Below are positions 1 to 11,859 of a stretch of DNA of 64,000 bases, piece by piece. The position numbers and the translations under genes are program-made. Source of the stretch: Imbricaverruca yamaguchii (lineage: Eukaryota; Arthropoda; Thecostraca; Neoverrucidae); assembly GCA_034440575.1 (NCBI GenBank), contig JAOTOL010001499.1:388501-452500 (forward strand). The letters are read 5' to 3'. Numbering within the stretch: the stretch's first letter is position 1; every line of letters begins with the position of its first letter. The notes under the pieces were generated by a model that was given only the letters and a program-made list of their open reading frames with translations, was not told where the DNA came from and searched no databases.

Positions 1-566
1 ATGTATCGTTTCCATCGTTTCTTTCTTGCCGTTCGCTCCTGTGCTCAACTGACGAAACTGAAGATAGACCTGATGTGAAGCTGGCCGCGTCAGCCACAAC
101 CCCCAACTGCCGCCCTCCACTGGCGCGGCTGTGGGTGAGATCAGTTCGCGGTGCAGAGCTGCAACACTCCAGCGCCACGGCCAGTCTTCACCTGCGCCGT
201 CATAAGCAGCCTGCCATCCTGACTCCCGGAGGCAGTGAGCGCAGGCGGTGTGGCACACGTTGCCTGCTGCACCCGTGCTCGACTATTCGACCCCGAACTC
301 TGATCATCCGGAGAACAAAAACAACCGCACGGTGGGTCGTCGTATGTACACCGCGTGATCCTCGGCGGCCGGTCAGCCATGTGACTGATCCACGAAGGCT
401 GAAGCCAGCAAATAGCTGACGAATCGGCTGTCGGCGGCGCGTGAGGGGCGTGGCCGAAGATGGCGGCGAGGCAGCCACCGGCCACAGGCGGAGCACCCAC
501 TCCGGACCCACTCTGGACCCACTCTGGACCCACTCTTGACCCACTCTGGACCCACTCTGGCCGGCA
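1..566 (-). other. 3' UTR side of the KCNQ gene
   Basis: This lies beyond the stop codon (567-569, minus strand) and presumably holds the 3' UTR. Open frames here (for example 373-744 minus) have no recognised domain. I found no AATAAA on the minus strand, so the polyadenylation site is either non-canonical or outside the window. Apart from the short tandem repeat at 493-560 nothing else is recognised. Confidence 0.5.
493..560. repeat. 11-bp tandem repeat just after the stop codon
   Basis: About six copies of CTGGACCCACT (plus strand), slightly degenerate, end 7 bases from the KCNQ stop codon. They would be transcribed as the first part of the 3' UTR. The period is not a multiple of three, so open frames through it are incidental unless the frame-shifted alternative splice described in the findings is used. 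Confidence 0.85.
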
Positions 567-668
567 TCAGACGCTCTCTTCGATGGCTCTGCCGTGGATG
601 ATTTGACTTTGAGCGATCACGGTCAGCGTAGTGACCAGGTGGTCCAGCTTCCTGTCCATCGTCACCAG
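567..668 (-). CDS. KCNQ: KCNQ exon: C-terminal coiled coil (helix D) and stop
   Basis: Last coding exon, 33 codons plus TGA. The reading begins LVTMDRKLDHLVTTL, which matches the helix D tetramerisation coiled coil of Kv7 channels (human KCNQ2 has a KKLDFLV-type core there). Hydrophobic residues fall in heptad spacing. The 3' splice site is TGTGTCCCCAG followed by CTG at 668, phase 0, agreeing with the phase-0 donor of the exon at 17,284-17,406. The protein ends IEESV, about 20 residues past the coiled coil, so the tail is very short compared with vertebrate KCNQ2-5. Its acceptor and first 21 bases are repeated in the adjacent 49-bp array. Assignment is firm from motif, phase and strand; use of this acceptor rather than an array copy is inferred. 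Confidence 0.88.
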   Translation of the reverse strand: MVTMDRKLDHLVTTLTVIAQSQIIHGRAIEESV

Positions 669-1486
669 CTGGGGACACAGACCAGGTGACGTCACGCCCA
701 CTGTCCATCGTCACCAGCTGGGGACACAGACCAGGTGACGTCACACCTCCTGTACATCGTCACCAGCTGGGGACACAGACCAGGTGACATCACACCTCCT
801 GTACATCGTCACCAGCTAGGGACACAGACCAGGTGACGTCACACCTCCTGTACATCGTCAGCAGCTGGGGACACAGACCAGGTGACGTCACACCTCCTGT
901 ACATCGTCACCAGCTGGGGACACAGACCAGGTGACGTCACACCTCCTGTACATCGTCACCAGCTGGGGACACAGACCAGGTGACGTCACACCTACTGTAC
1001 ATCGTCACCAGCTGGGGACACAGACCAGGTGACGTCACACCTCCTGTACATCGTCACCAGCTGGGGACACAGACCAGGTGACGTCACACCTCCTGTACAT
1101 CGTCACCAGCTGGGGACACAGACCAGGTGACGTCACACCTCCTGTACATCGTCACCAGCTGGGGACACAGACCAGGTGACGTCACACCTCCTGTACATCG
1201 TCACCAGCTGGGGACACAGACCAGGTGATGTCACACCTCCTGTACATCGTCACCAGCTGGGGACACAGACCAGGTGACGTCACACCTCCTGTACATCGTC
1301 ACCAGCTGGGGACACAGACCAGGTGACGTCACACCTCCTGTATATCGTCAGCAGCTGGGGACACAGACCAGGTGACGTCACACCTCCTGTCCATCGTCAC
1401 CAGCTGGGGACACAGACCAGGTGACGTCACACCTCCTGTCCGTCGTCACCAGCTGGGGACACAGACCAGGTGACGTCACACCTCCT
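653..1486. repeat. 49-bp minisatellite containing the last exon's 3' splice site
   Basis: Seventeen copies at exactly 49-bp spacing (GTCACCAGCT at 661, 710 and so on to 1445) with only point differences. On the minus strand each unit contains TGTGTCCCCAG followed by CTGGTGACGATG, which is the native acceptor plus the start of the last KCNQ exon. The copy nearest the exon, overlapping 653-668, is the coding one. Three copies have a change close to the splice point (at 810, 859 and 1349), yet the AG dinucleotide is kept. Confidence 0.95.
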
Positions 1487-1542
1487 GTCGCGTGCCATCG
1501 GCATCAGCGTGATGCGGGACAGTTGTGTGGCTTGCGCGAGCT

Positions 1543-1745
1543 TACATTGTTGTAATCCTATACATTGTTGCAAAACTGGATATTGTTGCAACACTCCGCA
1601 TTGCTACACCACTGTATTTTGCTACAAAAATGCATATTGTTACAACACTGTACATGTTACAACACTTTACATTGCTACAATGCTGTAAATTGTTACAACA
1701 TTGCAAACTGTTACAATGCTGTAAATTGTTACAACACTGTATTTT
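1543..1745. repeat. AT-rich short tandem repeat
   Basis: Degenerate repeats of about 18 bp built on TACATTGTTGCAAAACTG / TGTTACAACACTG. It starts about 60 bp after the 49-bp array but shares no sequence with it. Open frames on both strands through it (for example 1,565-1,786) are repeat artefacts. Confidence 0.8.
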
Positions 1746-2887
1746 ATTCCCAAAGACTGACGTTTGAAGAACATGCAAATCACTGAAATAGGACAATTGT
1801 CAGAAGTGGCCGTGATATCAGGTCACTGACTGGAGCTCAAACAAACATCAGATATTTACTTTTGTACATTCTACCAAAATACACTCAGATAGCAAGTCAT
1901 TTCACCATGCTAACATTTGCATGAGTTATCGATCCTTTAAAGTTTTTGGAGGTGACCCCTTTGACCTGCGCTGGGTTAATGACCTTACATGATCTTGTGT
2001 TAAAATTTTCGCATCCGAAACAAAACAATATGAAGAAAAGGGCCAGCAAAACTCGAAGAGTTTAAAATCGAACAATGTCAAAAAACAGGAACACCGTGAA
2101 TTTGACATACTCAGCAAGACTGAACTTGACAACATGCTGTGCTCTTTTTAGACGCCTGAAAAGTAAAATGGTGGAAGCCATACCGAAAACTTGAACTACC
2201 TTTTCCAACCCAAACAAATGTCCCATGGAAAGGGTCTTGACAACCTGACCTAACCAAACTTAACCCAACCAGGCAACGGTGTTCTGGGTTGGCTCACTTT
2301 GCCCGGGATTCATCGATATAAAACAGCAACAGTTCGACTATACTTCTGCAGATGATCAGAAAGAGCACGAAATTATGCCGAAGTAACTTTCTCAGCACAG
2401 CAGGACAGGGTGTGGTATAGAAGTACTGTATGGTACATTAAACCACACCTTTGCCAAAGTTGCATTTGGCGCACGGCACGTGCAACGGCAATGGCGCATA
2501 CCGGCACATGGAAAACGCGATTGCTGTTGCAGTGTTGCACGAGCTGTTCGATGGATGCCAGTTTGATGAATTTGTAGTATAATCCATTGGTCTGCACCCA
2601 TATTCCACACTCCTGTCATACAACGCTGGCGAAGTTCTTTCTGCGTCACTTTCACTCATTCTGTATATCTTGCTCAGACTGCCCATATTATGGCCTTCTT
2701 CCATTAGAAATTGCTTTTGTTTCTTCATGGCGTATTTAGTATTTATTAGTAATTATCTTCTACTAGTTCACATCAGTCACACGATTTACAAGCACAGCCT
2801 TCCAAAAAATGTTTTTATTGCAATCTCATAACTCTTCTCTAACTGAACAAAGTCCACTACTTCCCGGACGATTGCTTCTAAATCTGT

Positions 2888-2892
2888 ATGTA

Positions 2893-2923
<31 letters not shown>

Positions 2924-2976
2924 CTGTCTCTCTCTCTTCTCTTTCTCCCTCCCTCTCTCTCTCTGTCCTTTATTCT
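2888..2976. repeat. TGTC/CTCT microsatellite
   Basis: A run of TGTC tetranucleotides (about 2,892-2,925) passes into CT-rich sequence (to about 2,976). Simple repeat; no function inferred. Confidence 0.9.
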
Positions 2977-3007
2977 CTCTCAACATCATGAGCGGGTTCA
3001 TCATAAG

Positions 3008-3765
3008 CCCACTTTAATTTCCAACCTAAGCGTCGGACGGAAGCGGACGATATGTCATGGGAAAGCACTCGACGAGTACAGCCAGAAATCACCCTCAAAA
3101 TGCTATCCAATAAAAATTGACGGCACTAGGGGGATTATGCGGTCACGATTGTCATCGTGCTTTCGGCATAGAGAGTAAATTTTGGAGACAATTTTGAAAA
3201 TAAAATGCATTTGAAATCAGACAAAGAAGGCGAATGGACCATGATCCCAAAATATTTGCCAACTCCCCATTTTCTTTTCGCTTTTGAGATCTTGAAAGTT
3301 AAAAGTTTTCGACCTTTCTCTTTATAATGGGTAGAACACACCAATAATGTCTTAAGTAAGTGAAGCCTCCTACAACGTGCTTTCCTTTACCAGAATTTTC
3401 GATTTTAGCTCCAAAAGGAAAATATGCAACACCAATAAGTCATGAAAACGCAAAATGAAAAATATCCCTTGGTGGGTTTTGTTGCGTCTCTAAGGATAAG
3501 AAAACAATGAAGGCTTCGTTGAAAGATCCTTACCCGTTAAAGCGTGACGACTGGTTCTACATTTTAAAGATCTTACTTGACCTTGATTAACTCAGTGACC
3601 GTCGCTGACCTGGCCTCAAAATTTTCACAAATGCCGGGTTGATGTGGGGAAAGGCATGCCAAATTTCGGCACGCTACCGCGAGCTATTCTTTCACTGACC
3701 GCAGAGAAGTTTAGGGAGAGGCGTGGGAAGACTCCCGAGACAGCGCAAGCTAAGGTCTCGATGTA
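3008..3765 (+). mobile_element. Diverged copy of the CCCGTCTCGGGG-end repeat family
   Basis: Shares the ordered landmarks of the family: CCAACCTAAGCGTCGGACG near the start, ACTCGACGAGTA, TAATGGGTAGA, GCGTGACGACTGG and a degraded CTCCCGAGACAG at the end, in the same order as the best copy at 53,266-54,042. It appears non-coding. The terminal inverted repeat is largely eroded, so this is an old copy. Confidence 0.65.
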
Positions 3766-5544
3766 GTCACTGACTGCGTCGTCACGTTAGATCATAAAAT
3801 TGCGTTGCAAGCCGCATCCGCACTGCTGAACAACATTTAGCGTTGGATCTGCATGCTGGAAACTTATTCGTGCATAATTGTAGTGCCAGGCCACTCTCTA
3901 GCGGAACAATTATACCAGTTCTGCCCATCATACCTAGAGTGAGCAATTCCTCATGTCGCATATTGGAACGTGAATACCAAGTCAATCTGTCTTGCTTCCA
4001 GCATCATCAATCAGTGCGCAAGGTCAGAAGTCAGGTGGAGCCCGGCATAAAAAATAGGGCAATATTTGGATATCAAATTCAATGTCCCACATTATATGTA
4101 CCTGTGATTCCCAACCGAAACTGACTTTGTAAATCTTAACACAGGCATGTGCAGTGACGTCATAGGCCATGTGTGTGATGGCATAGACGTCATCGCAGAC
4201 GGCAAAATTGGAAGGGTGGCATTCAGTTTGCAGATTATTTCCTGCTGGCTTGCCATTATTTCATTGTGAAATGAAAATTAGACATTGCTGGATTACCTCT
4301 GGAAAAAATGCAAATGATAATGCATGCTGCCTATACTATTGTGCAATGACAATCGAACGTGTTTCCGCACAAGATTCGTCCATGCTACATGTCAAGTAAT
4401 ATAAGAATAAGTCTGGATGCTTAAGCAATATATATTGTTCTTTATGATTCCGCCTATGTTTGACAAACCTAAGCTGTGAACAATTATGAAAGTGCAGCAA
4501 AATTGAGAAACACCGACGAAATTTTAAATCTATACTGAGGTTTCGTTACTTCGCAAATGTTGGCACCGCCCCAATTATAATGAGTGAAAGAAAACCATGT
4601 GCTAGGTGCAGCACCGCCATACTCCCTATTCTCTGAGCCACGGACATTTTTCCTACCATTTTCACGAAACATCAGGCATTTTATAGAAAACTTTGTGGTC
4701 AATAGTAAGTGTTTTATGTCCCGTTAAGTTACAGTTGTGATTGTCAAGCGAGCGAGAAATACAGTATGACTTCAAACAAACCGCGTGACCCAACACGATG
4801 TAACTAACCCTCCCTTGTACCGCTGGGTGGTCAACCATTATACGTCACCGTGATACAGGACCTCTCAGTATATTGCATGTGGCTGAAAGGAATAAAACAT
4901 TGAAAGTTGACTTGGCAGTCCGGGTCATCACACCTCAGTTTTAGTGTTGCTACCGGAAGGTTTTTCAGAATGCATTGCATCGAGAGAGCCAACTCAGTAA
5001 ATCGTAGATTCCCAGAAGAAATATAGAAGACCTCACCATTATCATCATGATATCCTTAAAACTTCGGTCACGCCAGAAATATACAAATTAAGCTAGTATT
5101 CAGATGCATTGGAATCCTCTCGGGAACTTTGCACGTTATGGCCGGATTTGCGTCGATTGACATGCACAATGTCGGCGACCGATGACATGCCCGTGGGACT
5201 TTCAGGCTTTACCCCAGGTCTACCAAGGTCAAAAGCTTCTGAGGCATCAGACCCAAGGAAAACCCTCGTATGCTTAAACGGATCCCCTCACAGACACGCC
5301 TGGGACTGGTCCGGGCTGGCCTGCATGGAAAACAGGAAGCCAGGTGATGACAAAATTATAATGTTACGCTCTCGATTCAGGTTCAGCTGATAAAAGTCGG
5401 TTCATAAACCTAAGGTAAATAATAAATACATGATTACCCCATGCTTGCTAATTCTCCACATATCAAACCGCAAAGCAAGGTTATCGGCACACGTGATGTA
5501 GTGCTTAATGTGCTGTTATAGAACGACTGCATGCACAAATGAGC

Positions 5545-5670
5545 TACTGCACGTAAAAAATATTATCGCGGGAAACGCCAGCTGGTTGTGAATTTTGGTG
5601 ACGGAAAATCTCGCAGCTGCTGAGGATCGAACCCACGACCAGAAGACGACCAGTACCCGGGAAGTATTCA
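5545..5670 (-). mobile_element. Possible tRNA-derived SINE remnant
   Basis: On the minus strand GTGGGTTCGATCCTC resembles a tRNA B box, but I see no convincing A box 30-60 bp upstream and no second copy in the window. It may be chance. Confidence 0.25.
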
Positions 5671-8204
5671 GATGTCATGCGGTATGACATTACCATGTTA
5701 AAGTCAATAGCATCTCCTTATATGAATGAGATAACGCCGCATGAATTTAAGAACTCGTGATGAAAAATACTGTCCACCCAAAAGAGCAATATTCAATGAA
5801 TATCGTCCGAAGCGATATGAGGATTCCCGCATAATGCTTCATGCAGAACATGCTCAGTTGAATGTCCAATTAAATGTGTTCCATTATGGGAGCACCGATG
5901 ACCTCAAAGTGACTCATGAGACACGTGACGTCCATTTGCTTGGTAGCAGTACATTTGCAGTAAGCCTGGAATCAATCCAGGAAAAGCTTGACAATGTAGG
6001 TGTTCTTTTCCAATCTACAAGCTACAGCACGATACTCTTCTGTTTATGTTTACTGTGATCCAGAAGGCGGGTCGAAAGTAGAAGAAGACAACGAGAACAG
6101 ATAGGAAGAGAAAAAGAGGAGAACGGTGAAGAAAATGAGAAAGTTTTACAAGACGTAATGCTTATAGATGCGTGGGATATATTTGCTACATATTTTATAG
6201 GAATAATATAACTCATTTTCACGACGGAATGTCCAGTGAACATCACGCTGCTTCCAGAATGGAGCAGGCAATATCTACACATGTTCTACCGCGAAAATAT
6301 TTGAAAGCCACCCCCGGCCCTGAACTCGTTAGCACATTTTCCCCTTGGTGCCAAATGCCTGGCAACAGATTCGGATATCCCAAAACACCCAAGTGGTGTC
6401 GTTGAGAAATGTCAGTGCCAAGCACGACGTCAAAGTTCCAAGTGCAATTAGGAACTAGAAGGCCAGTTAAATACCGCGTTCGTCCATTACTTCAACGAAA
6501 CAGCTAGCCGGCGAGACAGAGCGGGACAGATCCGATTACCGACTGTGACATGGAACGATTTACGCATTATAGCGAAGAGACGGTTTGCAAGCCGCCCTTC
6601 CACAGGCGATAAATTTCATGGGCACCAAATGTGGGTGGAAAAACAGCTTCCTTCACCCATTTCCAGAGGAAACGGAAGGACGGCTGAGAAAGACGGGAAA
6701 TTGGGAAACTCTTTCTTGGCTGCTACCCTTGGGAAAAGCGTGCCGAGAAGACTGGACATTTCCCAGGGCAGCTGGACAACTTCGGCCATTCTGTGACGCA
6801 AAATCTCTCCGGCCGTGTGATCACAAGGCTCGATAGAGCATCCCGAGGGTGGTCAGATCCGACGAGGTCGATGGATAAGCTCACGGACCGCGACGCTTTG
6901 TGGTTTGTGGACGCTTTGTGATTCAGGATGAAACACTGTGCGCAGAGCTTATGCAGCATAGCCAAAGACGGCTAGGTTGGCTTGCCTACCCCGTTTCGGT
7001 TAATCCAGCAGGCCTGGGCCTCCTAGTTGCCATCATAAGATGGAGCTTGGCGTTCCGTGAGCCCACAATGATGGCCGGGAATTGTGTGGGTCTCCTATAC
7101 GACCACGGACAGGACAGGTGAGAAGGACGATCGGGAGACCACGTCGACCGAATTGCTGCCCAGGACCACCCGTGGGGCGGCTGCCGATCGCAAGTTTCAG
7201 CGTGCGAGTCCTGACGGGGCGTCGGCTGATTTAACACGCGCCCTGGAGGGCCTCTGAAAATAACGCGCACTGGAGGGGGGCGGATTCAGCCCTCTAAGAT
7301 CTCAGCTCCTATGAAGGCTAGAGCAACGAAATTCACAGGGTGGATGGGCACGATAGTGAACTCTATTGTATGCAAAATTCATGACCTTAGGTCAATATCT
7401 TCAAGGTTAAAACCGGAGGGGTGGGCGGATTTCGCCCCCCCCAGTGCGCGTGTTAAGGCTCGGTAGGTAGGTAAGTCGGCCATTAATTGCCAAGCAGAAA
7501 TCCACGGAATGTCGCAGCCCGTGTTACCGAGTCTTCAAGGCAGCAACGGAAATATTAATTAATATGCACTACCGAGTGTCGCGCCAGCCGACCTCAACTG
7601 TGGCCTGAGCACGTGCAATTAAATATTTAACTTTGGGCTGGCGAGCCCAAAGCAGCGATCCCAGAAAGTAAAATTTGCTGAATGTCCACTTACCACTGAA
7701 GGAAAAAATCGTGGGCCAAACACGTTGATTTTGCATTAATGGAATGAAGGTTCGTAGAGAATGGGAATGCATGTGAGTGTGCATGACGCTGCTAAGGGTA
7801 ATTAAGGATGAGTTGGGGGTGGGGGGTCGTTTGCGGACGGATAGTTGGATGCAGCTTTCACAAGCTTATCATCAAATTTGACCCAGGATAAATACCTGGG
7901 AGCTCAAGTTACAAGTCCGGCGACCCGTGAGGGACATCGCTGGTGGGAAAGGGAGGGAAAGTAAAACAATCCCAGTACATGGGAGGTCCCCAGACCTCGA
8001 CGGAGAGCGAAAGAACGTTCACACTATTTGCTAAGAAGTGGCGATGTGATACGCCATATTGCCATATCGATATTTCCAACGGCCGGGTGTCCAAATCAGA
8101 CCAAAAAATAGCTGCCAACTGTTGTTGGTGACTGCGTTAACCCTACTGTGCTAATATGTCAGCAACGTTTCAATGAAGCACTTGTGCCCTTACTTCACAA
8201 TAAT

Positions 8205-8372
8205 GTAGGGGATGAGTAGCCTAGGGGTAAGTTGCTCGTCTCACAATCTAAGGGTTGTGGGTTCGAATTCCACCTGTCGCTACTCTTCGCCCGCGACCAA
8301 TCGGCGTGAGAGATTGGCGACGCTACATGACTCAACGGTCGATGTGTCGTAAAACCAATAACAAACGATAAT
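8205..8372 (+). mobile_element. SINE A copy 1 (tRNA-derived)
   Basis: The 5' part looks like a tRNA: A box TAGCCTAGGGGTAAG, then B box GGGTTCGAATTCC about 40 bp later. A conserved body follows (CTACTCTTCGCCCGCGACCA, GAGAGATTGGCGACGCTACA), then a tail GTGTCGTAAAACCAATAAC. Two further copies lie at 42,972-43,145 and 44,945-45,122 on the minus strand. The body and tail show it is a SINE rather than a working tRNA gene. Confidence 0.85.
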
Positions 8373-9819
8373 GTAATGCGAAATCGCACGCTCGGTAGCC
8401 GTACCATGAGGCGACGAGCACACTAGGGCTCCCCAGCAGTCAGTTCGCGACACCGTCGTGCCGCCGAACGTTTAAAGAAGACTCTCCTTGCCCTCCTTGC
8501 ATACTGCTCCACTCAGTTTCAGCTATGAATTGAACGCGTCAGAGGTAAGGCTACTGAACATTTCCTCACGAAACAGATCCGCCACGAGTTGTTTTCCTTC
8601 TGGGAAGAAGTATGTTGCGTCATCAGCTCCCAGTAGATCCAATTTTCACAGACTGGTTGCCCACATAGACACGCAGCACTACGGTACAGTTTTCCCCGGT
8701 TTAGTGGCTACCGGAGTTATATTTGTGCATGCAAGTTCCAGTAATCTCGCGATAGCTAGTGACTTCAATATAACGTTGCAAGTTATCTTCAATACAACAT
8801 ACTCACATGAAATTGAAAATGGGACCCCATTTCACACTTGACCTCTGACAACATAATCAAATTATTCCAATATTTCGAACGTATCAAGGAAAGAAGCTTG
8901 AATATCACATCAGGGCGGTCAAGCATGAGCTGCAAAACATTCAATTTGCTGTTTCGTCGTCCATGTCAAGCAATGCAACGGATTTGCAATGCATCCATAA
9001 TATGCAAGCAATGCATAAATTTGCGTGTTGCTACCTTTGCAGTGGAGTTCTTCCCCGAATTCGTGATTATTCTAGTGCTAACATTGGCTTCGCGACAACC
9101 TGTCCGACATATATCACTACCGATAATCAGCCTCTAGTACCAGAGCTTTGAAAGCAGCAAAACGGCGCCTACTTGACATGACGACCCTAGTTCCACCAGT
9201 GCATGTTCTCACACATCTACACAGCTCGCGCACGAGACGATGTCTAGCTCGGCACCGTCCAGGTCTGTTTACACGCGGCAGAAACCCGGCAGGATCGAGA
9301 GGTTGTCAGGACGGAGCAGGACCCGGCAAAACCGAGCAGAACCGAGCAGAATCCGACGTCGGCGACGTGCGCAGCCTCTGACGGCACAGCATACATTGAT
9401 GACGTCACACAATGCATTGGCCGCAGCGAATATGATTTAGTAGCTTTGCGCGACGTCGGCTGCATCGCCGGCAGACAACTTTACATATTTCAATGTATCT
9501 GCCGGGTACTGCCGTCGGAGGAAAACGTCGGATGGTTTTGTGGTTGCTGTTCGACCCTTCGGTGGCTACATTTGTTACAAGTGAATACTGCGAGTGTTGT
9601 GGATATTGGTGAGTAAATTGTGGTCTCCCTTGTTCGTTGTAATATGCACGCACTGCAGTCGAAATAAATGCAACAGATGGCTCACCTAATCCACGTGTTT
9701 GTTTTGGACGGAGGCTCATGTCACCAAATGGAGTCTTCTCAGGGGTGGAAATTTGTGCACTATAAGTGTTGCTGGTATAACACCAATTGCCCAGTTTAAC
9801 ATGAAGCCTTTCTTTGGAT

Positions 9820-9985
9820 GGTTCTCGACGCACTTTTTGCACGATCACGGTTAATGGCGCCGCCCGCGCTGTTTCGCCGGAGAGGCGCGGGATTGTGAAA
9901 TGTCCCGAGTGGTGAGAGTGTTGAACTCGGGACCTTTGATACCCAGCGTCACAACACCTTAACTGCTCGGCCATCCCAGCCCCAG
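9820..9985 (-). mobile_element. SINE B copy 1 (tRNA-Ser/Leu-like)
   Basis: Read on the minus strand it begins GGGGCTGGGATGGCCGAGCA and continues through a decayed B box to a GCGGGCGGCGCCATTAACCG body. It matches the better copy at 37,480-37,655 along its length. A box TGGCCGAG is typical of tRNA-Ser/Leu. It lies in the antisense of an incidental open frame (9,405-9,974 minus). Confidence 0.75.
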
Positions 9986-10738
9986 GCCTTTGTTGTTGCG
10001 TAGAATGAATGAACTAACAATATGACCTGGCAACACAAATAATTCTGAAAAGTCAATTAATTCTGAGGAACAGTCGTACGGTTAATGATCAACTTGCTCA
10101 AAGTTGGGGTCGTTACCCCCTTAACCTCCACCCCGTTCGGTTCCTGCGCCATTGTCCCTAATCCTGCTACGAATGAGCAGTTTTGGACACTTCACTTTTG
10201 GGCACCTTTTTCAACTCCTTAACAGGAAGATATTTTGCTCTGCTTCCATATTGGCATTCCTTCATTACCACGTCCTCCATAGAAAACCATTACCATTGAC
10301 GTGCTAGAGCCATTCTCGTAATGAGCTGGTACCAACTATCTAGGAACTAATGCTATTCCGGTACTACCTGTCGTGAGTGGCAACACTTAGGTTAATTAGT
10401 GCTGTAGCGGGTCACTTGCCACGCAATAAATACGCATCCGAGCCTCTTCATGGCGCACTGGATAGAAGACGTCAGCCCGTTAGTATGACGTTGGCAGAAT
10501 AAAGCGTGACGTCAGAGTGTGCCACGGCCTGCTACTTTCAGCCGCTGCTTGCTGACTTCTTCAGCTGCCTACCAATTCCTATCGCCGATGTCCAGAAAGT
10601 CAGGTTCACCGAGGACGGACTCTGGCTGTATTTTGCCAGGTGTAAACAGGCTTTTACAGTCATCAGGCCAACGGCGCTTCCGGCCGAGTCCCCCGCCTGC
10701 ATGTGTATGAGGTGGCCGGCGGTGCACCCGGCTCCGGC

Positions 10739-11650
10739 CCGCTGCTACCGCCGCATCCCCACCGCCCCATCCCACACACCGTTCCACACACCATCGCCAC
10801 CGCACAATCCCCACCGCCACATCACCACTGCACCATCCCACACACCATTCCTACCGAACCATCCCCACCGCCCCATCCCACACACCGTTCCACACACCAT
10901 CGCCACCGCACTATCCCCACGGCACCATCCCCACCGCCCCATCCCACACACCATTCCTACCGTCCCATCACCACCGCACCATCCCACACACCATTCCTAC
11001 CGAACCATCACCACCGCCCCATCCCACACACCATTCCTACCAAACCATCACCACCGCTCCATCCCACACACCATTCCTACCGTCCCATCCCCACCGCCCC
11101 ATCCCACACACCATTCCTACCGAACCATCACCACCGCCCCATCCCACACACCATCCACACCCCATCCCCACCGCACCATCCCCCACACACCATCCCCACC
11201 GCACCATCCCCACCGCACCATCCCACACACCATCCCCCCACGCCCCATCCCACACCACCACCGTCCCATCACCACCGCCCCATCCCACACGAACCATCAC
11301 CACCGCACCATCCCACACCATTCCCACCGTCCCATCCCCACCGCCCAATCCCACATCCCATGCCGCCCCATCCCTACCGCCCCATCCCACACACCATTCC
11401 TACCGTCCCATCCCCACCGCCCCATCCCACACACCATTCATACCGTCCCATCCCCACCGCCCCATCCCACACACCATTCCTACCTAACCATCCCACACAC
11501 CATTCCACACACCATCGCCACCGCCCAATCCCCACCGCACCATCCCTACCGCCCTATCCCTACCGCCCCATCCCACACACCATCCCTACCGCCTCATCCC
11601 ATGCACCATCCCTTCCGCACCATTCCACACACCATCCCTACCGCACCACG
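10739..11650. repeat. About 25-bp minisatellite (CCCATCCCACACACCATTCC...)
   Basis: Units combine CCCATCCCACACACCATTCC with TACCG or CCACCG spacers, irregular in length. It keeps long frames open on both strands (10,506-11,906 and 10,703-11,986 plus). Those frames are His/Pro/Thr-rich repeat translations without a domain and are not called as genes. Confidence 0.9.
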
Positions 11651-11859
11651 TCTGTGCCGTGGCCGCACCAACCGATTGCAACACGCCTACCTCAGTGCGA
11701 AGGGCCCGGTGGTCGGCACTCGAACGGAGACGCATCTACACATGTCGGAACTTACACAACATGGCTGCACATGTCGACACTTACACAACATGGCTTCACA
11801 TGTCGGCACTTATATAACACGGCTTCAGCACATGACGGCAGCGCTGGAGACTGGTGCCG

